In this document: positions 33,732-48,515 of the stretch, in pieces | Numbering within the stretch: position 1 is the first letter of the stretch | Layout of the letters: every line of letters starts with the position of its first letter | Source of the DNA: Cyanoderma ruficeps | Taxonomy: Eukaryota > Chordata > Aves > Passeriformes > Timaliidae | Direction of reading: 5' to 3' | NCBI GenBank assembly: GCA_008694505.1 | Contig: VZDJ01000594.1 | Span: 13,186,640-13,250,639 of the forward strand | Length of the DNA: 64,000 nt | The notes under the pieces: model-generated | Told to the model about the DNA's origin: nothing | The model's input: only the letters and a program-made list of their open reading frames with translations | Databases searched by the model: none | Translations under genes and position numbers: made by a program

Positions 33732-36700
33732 ACATAGTGTTTTGAGGTTCATATTCCCCTTGCAGTTAATCTCTTTAACAAACCCCTTTAACAAACAAAA
33801 GGTCTGACAGGAGGCAGAGTCTTTAAAATGAATTAAAATGTATCCAGGAGAGATTAGTAATGAAGCCACTCACCAAACAATGCCCCTTTTCTTCTCCATG
33901 TGGACTGCTAGGAAATATCCCAGATTACAGAACAAAAGTTTTACAGTTGAAAATGCTGATCCTTGAAAGATGCACCATGTTCTCTGCTCCTCGACTCCTT
34001 GCTCAACACAAGTACATCTGCAACCAAGAGATCCAAGCATAATCTCCTCAGGGGGAGGGTCAAAGGGATTTGATTTAAGTACCATGGAGCCTGCAAACCC
34101 TCACACACACTGAGGATAGGTCAGCAGACAGTGATAGAGGGCCCAGCAGTACATGACAGTGTCTACCACCCTGGTGTGGTGAGACACCCACACATATCTG
34201 CTTCCACTGGGGACCAAAGGAGTTCCAACCAGGTGAAGGGTTAAAGCTGGACAGTATGGCACAGGAGGGAGCCAACATGGGGTCAGCAGTGAATGCTGCA
34301 CACAAGCTGCAGATGGGAAATTTGGGGACATGGAATTATGGAGGCAGGGGAGGAACAAGAGCAGTCACCAGTGCCTTGATGACAAGTGGGAAATAGGCAG
34401 CAGTAATGCAAAATGCAGCTGTAGGGGAAGAAACTAACTGGATTTTGAAAGCAGGTTTTCCTAACTCATACAGTGGTCATTCAGTATTTCAGAGGAGGCT
34501 ATATAGATCCTCTTTGCTTCAAGAAATCTGTTTAGTTATTCAGCTGCAATAGGCTGTTTTCTGGTCCATCGTGGAGAGAGTCCCCAGAGACAAAGCTACA
34601 TACCATATGCAACACTGCTAACAAAAACGGGGGTACCTGGATGATCTTTTCTTCCATCTGCTGTTGGAGGCAGAGCCATGTGACCAGGTGTAGGAGTGCA
34701 GCCTGTGCCTCCAGGTGTAAGTCAGGCAACCTGTGGTCCGCATAGGCATTTTACCATCAGCAGCAAGAGAGACAAGACAACCCAGCGGGCTAAAACTGGT
34801 CTGCAGGGCTCAAGCCTTCACAGAAACTGTTGAGAGATCAGAAAATCAACAGGAGGTTGAAAACAACTGCTCTATGTGAAAAGTAATACAATAGGTAACT
34901 AAAACCTGGATGACTGGAGAAAGAAACCAGATTTTAAAATATTATTCTCACTGTTAGGAGGTTCCTCTACCACTGGTGTATCTCAGTTCGTTCAAATCTC
35001 TCCTGCTTTTCACTCCAGTGGGAAAAAGATGCAGAAATTCACTTGTCCTTTCTACCCACCAAAGCAAAACCACTTTCTACTTCCTAAAGTGGCAAAATAA
35101 TAATTTTGAAACACAACAAGAAAAATATGTTTAGTCTTAAAAAGTTGAATTTAGTTGATAGCTCCTCAGTTTCGCAACTAGTTCACATATATGTCTGGAA
35201 AATGGCAGCTTCTGTATCTCAGGTCAAGGCTATGGACGAAAAAAGATTCCCTTCTGCATCTGGAAACTCAACAAAACTTCTAGGGAAATAAAAAGCTGTA
35301 ATAAGCTACTCTGCTTACATGAATGAAACTCTGAGTTTTGCCAGCTGAGACTATATCCCAAAGTTTGCTGATGACAGAAAAACAATGAGGTAGTGAATTG
35401 ATGAGGGACCCATTTCACTTGTGGTCTGACGAGTTATTATATCAAAACATGTCCGGCAGAGTTTAATAGTGTCAGCATTTAATGTTCAGCATAATGTCAT
35501 TCCTACAGACCAAGACAGACACTTCCCATAGGTAATTAATCTTTTACAAGCAATTTAGCCATCGTAAGCAAAAGTGGATGAAATGTATTAATGGGGGGAA
35601 AGGCTAGGGGCAAACTATGCATGGAGAAACATTTCTCTGCGTTAGTCCCACAAAATTACAAGTGAGTTACAGCTGATAGATTTAGGACAGTTCCTGCTGA
35701 GTAATTGTATTCCATGAGGGTTTTCAATACAATGTGATATTCATTTTCACTTTATACAGTAGAGACAATAATGGCTACAGGTGCACAGGCTGTCTTGCTG
35801 GGAGAAATAAAACTGTGATTGTTTAACATCTGACTTTTCTCACACGGTTACAGCCTTTAGATTTGAGCTATATTTTGCACATATCTCAGACTTGAATTGT
35901 TCTTCCTTTTTTTTTTACTCCAAGAGCCTAGCTCTAAAAAATGCAGGCTCTAAAGACCCATTGTCAAATGAAACACATTTCCCTCGTTTGATTTGTTTTT
36001 TCCTCTCTTGCAATATCAGCTTTCACTACAGAAATGCAGACAACCCTGTGTTTGGGTAGAGAAATGAAACCGCCAGCACACGCAGGAGGCACAGCTGCCA
36101 GCCCAGGTTCCCAAAACCCAACTCCCAAAACAGGAACTTTCGTGCACAGTTCTGAAAACCTGGACATCCCTGTAAATGCCTCTCCATTCTGCAGGACTTT
36201 GTACCACTGCTTTTATGCTCTGGCATTTCATCACAGCTCCTCTGTGTCCTTCTGGGACTTTTCTGGTCTCCTTTAGACAAGAATAACAACAACAAACCCA
36301 ACGAGCCAAGCAAAGAGAGAGCCTGAACTTTCTCCTGGAGAAGACAGTGTGGCTATTCCTGGACTTTGCCTGCCAGCTGCCTCCTGTCTCAGAAATGAAC
36401 TTTCCTTCCTTTTGCTCCCCAGAGAGACACCACGTTTACTTATGACGTGACTGCAGCTAACCACATCCACCTGCCAGGGCGACTCCACTCCCTTACGAAA
36501 GATGCAGCATCTGAGCTGAAGGTGGGATGGGAGGGAAGTCCAGCAGTGTTTAGCAAAAATTTACTGTAGGGTTTTCTCTCCGCCAGAAAAGCTGTAGGTT
36601 CATTCTGATCAGGAAGTAATTCAGGTAGATCACTTTATTATGTTTCTATCCAATATTTCATTTCAGGGAGAAAGCTGATTGCCCCTAAAATTGTTGTGGT

Positions 36701-39299
36701 TTCCTGCCATGAAACATTGAATTATTTCTTCCTTCATACTTTAGAAAATTAAAACACATATTTAAACACTAACTTTTTTTTCTACTTTGCTGGCGGAAAA
36801 AGTGTGTGGTACAAATCAGGTTGAGTAATTTTTTTAAACAAATAGTTGCACTGTTATGGCAAAATGGATTTTTTAAACTTTTTAAAGAAAAATCCCTCCC
36901 TCAAGTCCTTAAGTCCTTTGATTTAGGGAAATACTGAGTTTCAACAAATTTATCTTTTTTAAGTTAAGTGTCTCCAGGTTAACTGCCTCTTGACTTTGCT
37001 CTTTTGCACCTCTCCAGGAAGAAAATAAATCCTGTCAGTTTTACTTCTAGGGTTGTAGGGACCAGCAATAAAACTTTCCAAACCATCTTGGTGGCCTGGG
37101 AACATAAGCCCCCCATCCACCCACTGGGCTGAGTACCCGGAGTGCCCTTTTGACCATTTTCCTCCTATTCTTGTAACTCCTGCAACATGCTGCTCACAGC
37201 AGTTCTGTAAGAACTGACACCACTGATGATTTCGTGTACTTTTTCTCTTCATCTCTGTGTCTTACAGTGCAAGTTCCCATCACAGTTTTCCCTGAGGATG
37301 AAACAAAGTGTCTTTGTGGTGTGTGAGAAGAGGCATCCTCACACTCCCTCCAGCACTGCCGTGAGAGTCCTGGTGTCCAGCTGCCAAGTTTCTCAGAGCG
37401 TTTAAGAATGTAACGTTGTGGGTAGCTGTGCTTCTCTCACAGATGGGAGCCAAACCAGGACTCAGAAATTGCTGGGAATGGCAAGAACACACAGCCATGT
37501 ATGAACAGAAAGAGCACAGACTTTGCTTCTTTAGGAAGCAAGGCTTAAAACAACCAGTAAAACACATGAACCCAGTGTAAATAATCAACAGCATTCACTT
37601 GTGCCAGCATTTCTGAACCTGCTTTTAGAGCATTATGCTTGGGCCCAGCATTAGCTCAGGGTTTTGTTGCTCATCTGAAACAAGTAAGCTGTTCCCCTTG
37701 TGAACCTTAATCAACATCTGAACCCACGGACCCTGAGCACAATGTCACCCTCCCCACTCTTGGGAAATGAAGTCCTCCAATGAGCACTGTGGGGATGAAA
37801 TATGGATCACAGATGTTGAACCAGGAAAAGGCACAGAAACAAGTTTGCAGAGCTGAAATACAACTTCCAAAATCTGTATCCTTTAACATTTCAGTCAGCT
37901 GTTCCACAAGTCTTTGGGGGGAAAGAACTACTATTTCTTCTCTTCTTCCTCTTCCTTTTGAATTTTGTGTTTTTGTACAGTTATGTATTCTGTTTTATCT
38001 TTAATTATTTATACTCTGTACTTTAACATCTGTACATGTTTTGGAAGGCATCTCCAAAATTTAGTTTTGTCCTTGCTCATTGAAATCTGGGAACCTTACA
38101 CAGATCCACTGTGCAGCAGGCAGAGAAAGTACTGGGCTCCTCCAGACTCCAGGCATCGCTTTGTTTTAACTCATCTTAACGTTTTAATTCATCTTTTATA
38201 GAAAATAATTCTAGTGGACATTGAAAGACACAGCTGGGCGTGTGTGGCAGGAGAAGTCTCCTGAGCAGGTCAGATGTGCCCACTCACACAATCTAAAAGC
38301 ATGAGCCATATTGAGCAGAGCAAGCTCTGGAGCCCAAGCAAGTCATTAGCAGTGTTTCAGCTCACTTTGAAGCAGGTCTCTGAGACCTAGTCTGTTTTAT
38401 ATGGTGGAATGTGGAAAAACAACGACTGCAGCTAATAAAAGGAAGGGGAACAAAGCAAAGTTGCTGTGCGCCTGCCAGTCCCTGCGTCCCTTGCCCCTTC
38501 TGTGCCTGCAACTGGCCAGACTGCACCCCTTCCCCACTTGACTCCTGTAATTTTCTGACCAGTTTAAGCATGACCTGTAACTTCCCCTTTTACATCACTC
38601 ATGAATTTGAATGCCTCCTAATTTTGGTTGCACCTTATAAATCCAATGGAAGTGATTGTGTGATCGTAAAACCTTGGACCGGCTCCCGGAGGAGCTACTC
38701 CAGTTGTGAGCAATATGCCTGACACCAAAAATTAGTCCCATTGGAATTAACCCACAGGTGCACACCCTGCACACTGTCTACACAAGGACACACATCCACA
38801 CCCACATGAGCTAAAGCTGCAACAAAATTTGAAGCTGCAGGTATGAACCACGACTGTGTACATGCAGCTTCCATATCATACACACAGTTTTCAGTCTCTG
38901 TCCATTTCACAACCAGTTCTCTCTAGACAATTTCACATTTTTCAAAATAAAGAGCATTTAAAAATAGTTCTTGTGAAGGCTCCCCTGAATAAAAAAGACT
39001 AGGGCTGAGAACTGATACAGATCAGAGGAGTGGAGGGAAAAGATGCTGCCTTTCAGCCTCATGGCCTACAACACACACAGGGAAGCATCAGCAGTTGGTG
39101 CAGGTAGCTGGAGGCTGATGTTTATTTTGGCACCTGCCAAGGTGACTTTGTTGTTGGGATCTGGGCTTGGCCAGCAAGCTGTGCTGGTAGGACAGCATCC
39201 AGACCAATGCAATAAGCCATGTCTTGAGGGGAGCCAAAAGACAAAAAAGACCACACACAGTTCAGGGTTAGAGCCTGGATTTTACAGGAGAGTGTGTAG
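33732..39299. other. Unique sequence with a CNE-like stretch at 35.44-35.84 kb
   Basis: No gene was recognised. 35440-35840 is free of simple repeats and holds words such as catttaatgttcagcataat and ggtaattaatcttttac, typical in texture of conserved elements. The minus-strand frame 36959-37252 (97 residues) is compositionally plausible, but no domain was recognised. Confidence 0.3.
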
Positions 39300-42200
39300 G
39301 GGTTTTCTTCCTTTTCATTTCTTTTTTTTTTCTCTTTAAACTACTTTCCTTATTTTTATCTTTCTTTTGAAAATACTTAGGGACCTGGGAAAAGATTTGA
39401 ATCATTATGAAAATGTAATTCTATCTCATGATACAGCTGTAGTGAGCCAGGGCAGTTAGGTCTGGGGGAGTCAGCAAATCAGGCTCTCTGATTAGGAAGC
39501 AGGGAGGCCTTTGGTCAAATTTAATAAAAATAGACTTGTTATATTTGGAACATTTTATCTGAGAACATGTTGTCTCTTTACTGCTGTCTTATATCTGCTT
39601 GTCAGGCAGTGGGGCACTTCCTGAGAGAAGGGCAAGCTCTCAAGAGGACTCAAAGATGTGGCTGGGGGGGATCTGTGACTGCTGGAGACAGAAGGAGCTG
39701 TTAAGATGATTTCAGGCTATCACAAAACTTTGTCCAGCCTGAGGAGAAAGGTTAACTTCTACACAGTATGAGTTGTCCATATGAATCTCTCTTCCTCCAA
39801 TGACATAGAGGAAAAAAATCCTTTTACTTGTCTCATCTGTCAGCTAAAAGCAAAGCAAAACACACCCCATGATATTTACAGGTTAGGTTTAGACAAATGC
39901 CTGGTATCTCTCCTCCCTGGTGAATCGCTGCTATTGATTTAATGAGCAATAATGCAGCATACAAACAGCAAAAGTCAGCCCAGACAAAACCACCATACCA
40001 CTGGGAAATCCTCAGGTCTTTGCAGTGCTGTTGTCAGCCTGTAATAATGATGGACAGGTACTCTCTGGCAGTCCAGTTCAGGGGCAAATAAGAAAAGATT
40101 TGCACAGTGCTTAGCAGTTCTAAAGTGACTTTCTATGGAAAGGAGAAACAGCCAAGGAGGCAGTGAGGCAATGGACTTAAATTATTACAGAAAGTTATCA
40201 TTTCCTTAATTCTTCACTCAAGAGGCTCCATCTGAAATACTTTGACAGTCATGGGCCCCCAATATGAGAGAAATCTAGAGCAGGTGAAGAGTCAGCAGAG
40301 AGCCCCTGAGGTGGCGAGAGGGCATGAGCACAATGTACAAGGAAGGGTAGAGGCAGGAGGCTGGGCTTGAGGCCTCCATCAGCTTCAGAGCATAAGAGAC
40401 AGGTTGGTGAGTATCCTTTAATAGGAGGAGGCTATCTTCCCAGACCCCAAAGATCCCACTGGATAGATTGTGTTGGGTTCCACAATCCCAATTTTAGGAA
40501 GTTTGGAGAACTTCCAAAAGGAGAGTTTTCTCATCTGATTCTGGTTTTGTTGTCTGCCAGGGCAGACCCTCATGGAGTCTGCATCTCCTGTGTCTCGATC
40601 TTCTGTTTAGGTAGAAGCCACCTCTCTAGACTTGCCATCCACTCTGATCTCACAAACCACAGCAGGTTTCCTTTCAGCAGTGTCCTCACAGAAGCTCTCC
40701 TATGAAAACCTCTTTAATTAGGATAAAACTGATGAACAACTGCAACACTTTCCTCAGAAAATAAAACTAAGATAAATGAGGAAAAACAAACAGTGTTTTT
40801 CATCTCATGATAGATAATCTACCACTGCAAGGAGCTGCTTTACAATCACTATATTTTACAGAGTAAGTGTCCAAAATGGAAAGACTGAGAAACATAATGA
40901 ATTCTTCATACAGACACATCTGATAACTGAGGTGTCAGAATGGATCTTTCAGTATTTTACTCCTCAGGGCTCCATCACCTTCAGGCACAAACCACAGGAC
41001 TTCTCTTGGAGTCTGAGACTTTCTCTAATCTTCAATAGCAATTGCCTGCTAGAGTCTTTATACCATATATGAACAGGCAGATATTAACAACTTTCCTTAC
41101 CTTTTCTTTCCTGTCTATTTTTACCTGAGTAGCCTGAAACATTCATTACCTGAAGGTATAAAAAAAAGTTGCTGGTAAAACTGACTCTGTGTACTTCCAT
41201 CTGCTGTTTCTTACATGAAGACACCCTGTCTGTTGAGGGTTAACTGTACCTTGGCTTTACTTCCCACAGAGGATCCAAAGGAGCTTGACCTTTGGCACTT
41301 ACACAAGTTTTTTAGTGTTGTCTTATGCACATGGATTATGCAGTATGTGTGGAAAGGAAGCAGTTGACTGAAGCTGGCTTTGGAAGTCATGAACTCCAGA
41401 GCATGTACTGGGATCTGAGTAGAGTCTAGGAATTTAGTGTTTCCATCTCATTTTGCAACATGAGTATCAACATTCTGATACAAAACACTTAGCGACTTAA
41501 TCTACCCTTGGGTGAAATGAATTCTCTCATAACTGTAGTTGAGGCTGAATAATTGTAGGCACTGTAGACACTTGACATGGTGGGGTAGATTTAATAAACC
41601 TGAGCTACATAGACCATTCCTGTGGTTTAGCTTTGGAACCTCTCTATTGAAAACTTAGGAAATGAAGAGTTAAAAAGGAAATCCACGTGTGTTTATAGCC
41701 AAATGGTCTGTAATGAACGTGTGAAATTAATTACCAAGGAAAGTCTTTGGTAAATTATGGTTTAAGCATCAGGGCCAGTCAAAAAACCAGACTGAATTTG
41801 ACAATGAAAGGTATAAAGTTCAGATGGTGAGAGTTACAGGCAGCTGATGGGTTTGTCAGAACCAGCATCCTTCTCTTGAGTGACTCATGGTTTTCACCTC
41901 TGTTACCACATGTCCTCTCAGAAAGAGAGCAGACCACCTATGTGATGCTGAGCTTCCTCTCCACGTGCATAGATGTGCCCATACACTTATAATCAGAAAG
42001 TTGTGTGGTCCAGGATTTCAAGGGGGAAATAAAAATCAGATTCAAGATCCTGAGTTTTAACCCCAGTGGTTCCCAAAGGCTCATTGCACCAAACCTGAGA
42101 AAGTCACTTGCTTCTAGCTGCAATTAAGGAATATGACACCTTTGGGGAACCATGGTTTTTATTGAGTAGATGTTTCTTATTTCCTTGCTTCTTTCTGAGG

Positions 42201-44289
42201 AGGGCAGTGAATACAAAATGGGCCTATTTAGATGGTCCATCTTTATGTTTCCACTCATTCACTAGTTTGCTTGCTTTGTCAGCTGGCCTAGGCTGCAAGT
42301 AGCCCCATTAAGAAGGTTTGTTCCTGAAGGCCTGAAAATAACCTCAAAACAAATTTTTAGAAGATTTTAAGAGATGTCCAATAGAACACTTCTCCCCAAA
42401 GATTTGGCTGCTGCTTCTTGTGAGCCAACCCAAAATCTTACAACCACCACAGACATGTATCTTTGCCCTGTTTGCTTGACTCTCCTGGAGTCAGTCAGGG
42501 CTGCTCACCCTAAGTCCTGAGCTTCCTGTTGTTGCTAAAACCTTGTGCAAGTCCCAAAAGAAGCAGGGTAAGAGAAATTTATTGCACTTTTGTGCTCAGG
42601 CAATCTTGTTCCCCTTCAGTGCTTTCTTCAGGCTAATTTTGAATAGCTGAGTAATAAGGAATTTTCATCCTTGTGGATTATAGGGCTGCAGACTGATGGC
42701 ATCTTCTTGTCCTGGCTAAGAAATGTAGTCTTGTTATTCCAAACTGTCCTTACTCCTGCTTTACATCATTTTCTTGAAACTGATGACCTCCAGAAATATA
42801 CAGGTGGCTTGCCTGGCTGACATACATTGGTGGCTCCCGGGCATGCTGAGGTTCACAGTATGTGAAAGTCATACTGGAGGCAGAGATGGTGCCAGGCTTG
42901 TATTTGTGTTGGAAAGGACAATTGTTTCTCAGGGCACTCTTTTGCATCACGCAAAATATTAATTTCTTCAAAACTTCCAGCAATGGAAGGAAGCAAGTTT
43001 TTTTTCAAAAGAAAGTTCTTTCGAAAATTTTCCATTAAATGCCAGATTGTGTGATACAAAGCCCTGATGGCCCTCTGGCCACAGCTGCTTCTGTTTAGTC
43101 ATAGTGTGAGCAAAGAGACACTCAAATAACACATTTGCACTGGAACAGCCCCTGCCGTAGCTTGCGTTACTGCAGCTGGACTCACATCAAAACCCAATGC
43201 ACCGTGTGGAAAGCAATTACCCACTGCAAAATGGTGGAATGAAAAGCACTCTTCAATATCCCCTTTCCTAATGGTGCTGAACCAGATCCGGGAACTCAAC
43301 AAAATAGTCGAGACTCTTTCTCTCTCCCCCTCCTCCTCTTTCTTTCCCTCTGTTCCTCTGTTGTTCAAGCTGCATTACAAAGATCCAACAGGCACACTAA
43401 GCTGAGAGCTTTTATCATCCCATCCAGGTTCTTGACTGGTTTGGCAAGGCTTGTGTAACTGCTTGTAAAACTGTGAGGATCCTGGTTAGGGGGCACATTG
43501 CACTAATTTACAGGATATAAACAGATATTGTGAGACCAGCCATGAGATATGGGGAGGATTCAGCTAAGCTTCTTGCACAGACTTTGGGGCCCAGCTGGTG
43601 TCCAGACATAACTTGGACACATAGTTTTGAATCTGGGAAGGGATGAACCAGGGAGCTGTGGGAGAAAAGGGCTGCAGAAGCCATGGCAGAAAAAATCACT
43701 GTGTGTAGCCTATTAGAAGAGATGAGTGAATAAAATGTTAGAGGTCTCATTTTGCAAAACAGGTGCTTGTTTTAATTCAGCAAAACATATGCATGAGAAA
43801 ACAAATCACTGGAGACCAAAATGACAGCCTTGTGATGCAAAGGAGAGAGTTTGCCGAAACAACTTCACATTTTCAAGTGTGTCCAATGGTGTGCCTTGTT
43901 TGGGAGATGCAGCCTGTCAAGTTCAAGTGAAATTAGATCATTGATTTTCTGCTGCAGAAAGCACAGCAAGATTTCCCGGCAGTCAGGAGGGTGGTTTGTT
44001 TGGGTTCGTGGGTTTTTTTAATTAGAATTCATATTTTTCCTTGCTATTAAAATTTGTGTCAGAATACAATACCATTTGCAATACAAATAACTTATAGCCT
44101 CTTTTTTTAAAATTGTTCCTGTTATTTTGTTTCTCACCTATCTATGGGAAAGAACCCCACATTTGGAATAAAACATCTCCATTCAGTAGTTTGGGGTCTT
44201 CTTTTGCAACCTTTAATACTTCCCTGTCACCTACTAACAGGCTAGAAAGTGTCTTATGAAAAGCCTATACCTAATTCTAAATGATACAT
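39300..44289. other. Unique sequence with CNE-like stretches
   Basis: A pyrimidine/T-rich run lies at about 39300-39340. 39920-39990 (gctattgatttaatgagcaa) and 41710-41775 (a TAATTACCAA/TTGGTAAATTA imperfect hairpin) have CNE-like wording. Nothing coding was recognised. Confidence 0.3.
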
Positions 44290-47200
44290 GACCTCAACTG
44301 AAATGGTAGTTCCTGCCTCAGAGAGGTTGCTACTTACCCCCACAATAAAAAAAGCACTATGGATGGGCACCAACAAAGCAAAGAGGACACAGGATTATCA
44401 CCCACATGGAAAGATATACAGGTCTCCCAAATTCAGATGCTGCTCCTTGCTGTCCTTCACTGCTGTCATCTCAGCATGCACCATGAAAACACTCAATTGC
44501 CTGTGGCAACTGCTGGTCTGCCAGGATTGTATTGTCTTTTTGTAGCCTTACTTGAAAGGGCAATGGTTGTAGCGCCCCAAATGGTGTGGAACACAAACCC
44601 CACTGGTGCCACAGACTATGTGCCACCCACTACCAGTGACAACCTAGGGTGGCAATTTGCAAAACACCACCAGTAAAGAGATGCAGGAGATGCTAAAGGC
44701 ATTTTAAATGAGTGGGACACAAAGAATACTTCTCTGCCCTCAGGATGTGGATACTCAGCAGTTTTGGGGACAGAACATGGAGTAAAGAGACCACAGAGAG
44801 AAGCTGTGTCTCAAAAGCTGCCACTGAGAAGCCCTGCTGTAGCAAGAGCACAGGGACTCGAGGGGGGTTAGAAGAGGAGTGCACTGGGAAAGCAGAAGGT
44901 GCTAGCGAGAAGAGCAGTGAACAAGCGCGCTAATTGCAAGAGCAGCAAGGAAAATATGACAGGGAAAGGAGTCAAGGCAAAGCCAGAGGGGCCCCAGCAG
45001 CCTGCTGCTTGGTCGGGTGCAAATGGTTTCAGCAGAGGCAGCTCGCAGCTGTAGAGAGCAGGTGCAGGGGCAGACGGATGCTGCCCTGAACCTGGGGAGA
45101 AGGCTGTAGGCAGGAAGGAAACCAGTTTTCCCAAGCTCCAAACAACAGCACACGAAAGAGGGAAAAGGAAGGAGAGCAGAGCTCAGACAGAGGAGAAACA
45201 TTTCTGTCACTCTCCACTTCAGGAGCATGATGGGCAGATGAAAGATGAATTTACTTCAGCCAGTCCTGTCAGATGTTTCTGAGCTGTGGGACTTATCAGC
45301 TGTCAGACCAGAAAAGAATAAGCTAAACAAAAAGCTTTCACAACCCTCATTCCCAAATCTGTGCGTCATAGTGTGCCACAAAAAAATGATTTCTGTTTTT
45401 TTCTTTTTCTTCATTTTTTTCTTTTCACCCCCTTTTCTCTGCTACTACTAAATAATTTTCCCTTTTTCTCACTGGACAGCTGGAGAGAATCCAGACAGCT
45501 GCTGTTCCTGTGGCTGCACACTGAATGCAATGCAAGGAGACTTGTAGATGGCTTTCCAAGTAGCCAAACACAACAGTGGCAAGGGGCGATCTGTGTGGGG
45601 GGAGCAGAGGGCTTTCTCTGGACTGAAATGGCAGGGGCAATGACAATGTGGGAACTCAGGGTTTCCTGTCCCCTCATTCTTCCATTATCTACCTCCAAAC
45701 CTTCCGCTTCTCTTCCCTTGTGCCACCTCCTTTCAAGGGCCTGTTCAGATTGGTGCCACCGCACAAAGCCTGGATGTCTCTGCACAGCAGTCTCCTTGCT
45801 GGATTCAGCTGCTGGCTCGTTCTAATTAATTGCTTTTAAACTGGAGTCTAGAGGTAATTGCCAGTCCAGATACTCTTGACTAGCTCAGATGAATACTCAG
45901 TACTGGGCTGGAAGAGAAGGAGGTAAGAGTAGCTGTGCTGTGCCAAACCAACACCCCACTGATGCCCCCGAATCAACAAGTAGATCCACAGAACTCCTGA
46001 GGACATTTCCAATTGAATTTTCTGCTGATCCAGTGAAACATCTTCTCTTCTCCTAGGGGCCTAGGCAGTTTGTTGGGGAACAGGACTCGCATGAAGTGGT
46101 CCTTCCATGCAAGGTTCATGTCACAGCAGACAAATCTCACACCTCTGAACCACATGGGTGCTCATGCTTTTAACCATTCCTGACTTTTGTGATAGCATTT
46201 AAAAATGTGTCCAGATTATTTTCTAGATTATTCCTCTTTGAGTGTCCAAGATGGTCTGAGGGGCAGGGCTGGAGAAGCAGAAACAGGTTAACATCTTGAA
46301 CCAATGGTGAGAGTGGCTTGAGCAAAGAAACCATATCTCATGCTCTTTATCCACCAAGGACAAAGAGATTATATTTTCTTCCAGTTTATCATGGCTTCAC
46401 GGATTACTAAGAATCAGCTAAACTACTATATCAGCAGTCTGAACTGTAACACGAGGGAATATGGCAGGGCATCACATGTAAAAGAAGGACCTCAGATAAG
46501 CTGTGTTACTGTGTTTGATTCAGGACAGCAGAAAACACCCAGGTGGTTCCCTTAGCTCTGCTGATGCCTGGTAAATTGCCATGCTCTTTATCATTTGATT
46601 ATGACCACCACACTCACCCTTATGGACTTGGTTGACATTTTTTCCTCCTTGTTTTCCTCTGCGCTTTGGCTGTGTCTTTGCATCCTGTCCCTGGTTTCTT
46701 TCTGTCAATTCTTTAAACAGCTGCTGGGTTCTGCTCCAGAGGTGGCTGCATTCCAGCAGTGGGGAATGTGACTCCTGACATATGGGAGAGCTGGTGCCGT
46801 GTGTCAGGAGCTGTGAAGCTGAGAGATGTGACACATCCAGGTCAGCTTGTCAGCGCTGTGAAGCCCCAGAAGAGGTCCCAGTTTGGACATCCATTTTATT
46901 ATCTTCACGTGCTTCAGCTTGGTTTCTAGCAACAGCTTCTTGCCTTCATTTCCTGGCCTTTAACTTGAGTCACGCCCTCTGAAAGTCTCAGCAGTTGCTG
47001 TACACTGACTAGGCTTCACACATGAAATCCCATGCTGGAAATGACCCTCAGTCATCAACTCCAAGCAGCACCAGAGAACAGAGCTGCTGAGTGTGATCCT
47101 GGTGTCAAGTATCCAAGCAGCTGGGATGCTCTTTGTTTTCCCCATGCTGTGTTAGGAAGGGTCATGCTGCATTTGCCATGCTGGGTTGGGTCCCGATTTT

Positions 47201-48429
47201 CAAAATATTTTCCGGACTTCTCAGGAATCTCCCTCTGGCTCCCTCAGTTATTGGCAGGCACTTCACCACATCCCTCTTGCTTCTCCCTTGCACTCAGATG
47301 GTGCCAATGTTCTCCACAAAGAAGGGTACCTTGACCCCTTCACTGCTGGCCCTTGTGTTCAGCAGGTTCCAGTGTGTCTGAAGTGTCTTCTGCTTTCTTC
47401 CCAGGACAGAATGTTTCCCAAACAGAATGTTGGCTGTGCAAGAAGGCATCTGTGGGTTTGCTGTATTCCTTTATTTCTCTGCTGTTTCACAGGCCATCTT
47501 CTGAGTTCTTGTGGATCACCAGTGGTCTGTGAGCCATCAGCTGGGAGAGTCAGAAGTAGAGAATATAATCTATGACTCAGTTCCCCACAACCCAGTTCCC
47601 TTCATGCCAGTACTGATGAGTATCAGTATCATGAACTCAAAAACACCACACCCTGCTCCCAAGCTGTGGACAGGGATGCTGCTGGCATGGAGGAACATCC
47701 CACTACAGTGAGGAGGCTGAGAACACGGCAACAGAGCTGAAGCCACTGTATCTAGCAGGGGCTTTTCTTCTCCATACTTACAGCAAAAGAACATGAGTTT
47801 GTAGAGCTCCACCCTTTCCAGCTGAGAAGGGGCGCCACAAACCTTTTCCTTTACCCAATATACTGCCTCTACTTTGCCTTCCCTCCAAAAGATCTCTTTT
47901 CAACAGTTGCTTTCATGGACCCTCTACTTAGTTCTTTTTCCAATCCTTTTAGCTCATCAGTAAAGCCTCAGAGAGCCTCACATGCTTCTCCCTGGGGGGG
48001 TGCATGGCCATTTCTGTGGATTAATATCCCTACTCAACTGAAAGATCAGCCTACAGTCAGGATGCTTAGGGCACATTTTGTATCACACCCTCATGAAAGC
48101 TGTTGCTGGCCTCAACTGTCAGCTGCGGGGAGGGCAGAAAGAGGGTCTTCAGCTTGGCCTACAGAACAGATCCTATTGCCATTCCCTAGGGCCAGGAACA
48201 GACTTTGCTGAGATAATCACAGTGCCAGGACACATACCAGAGAAACAAGCCTGCACAGCAGGATCAAACCAGGGCCTAAGCTCTGTGCACCTGGAACAGG
48301 TTCTAAATTGCTGAAAGTTCAACAAGGACCATTTTTCTAGCCAAGGATTGTGATCCCCAAGCACTGGGGTTGCAACCCACAGAAATCATGTGGGGTGAGA
48401 ATTCAGTTATGTAGAATCAAAGTATGTGA
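44290..48429. other. Unique, slightly more GC-rich sequence
   Basis: Several frames of 80-154 codons overlap on both strands (for example 45361-45825 plus and 45411-45785 minus), driven by base composition. No domain was recognised. A T-rich run lies at 45385-45435. 46720-46990 has the feel of an old repeat but could not be named. Confidence 0.35.
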
Positions 48430-48515
48430 CTTTTCTTTCTTTCTCTCTTTCTCTCTTTCTCTCTTTCTTTCTTTCTTTCTCTCTTTTTTTCTTTCTCTCT
48501 TTCTTTCTGTTCTTT
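48430..48515 (+). repeat. Polypyrimidine microsatellite, (CTTT)n/(CTCTTT)n
   Basis: About 86 bases are almost wholly C and T, built from interleaved ctttctttct and ctctttctct units. Long mirror-symmetric homopyrimidine tracts can form triplex (H-) DNA. The length is likely to vary between individuals. Confidence 0.95.

Noticed and set aside
46720..46990. Possible repeat element (familiar-looking wording)
   Set aside because: No specific family could be named and no boundaries or target-site duplication were seen.
47020..47075. Possible CR1 antisense 3' end (ctggaaatgaccctcagtca)
   Set aside because: Only a loose match to the ttggaa...atca...tccaa pattern, and the terminal 8-bp repeats are missing.
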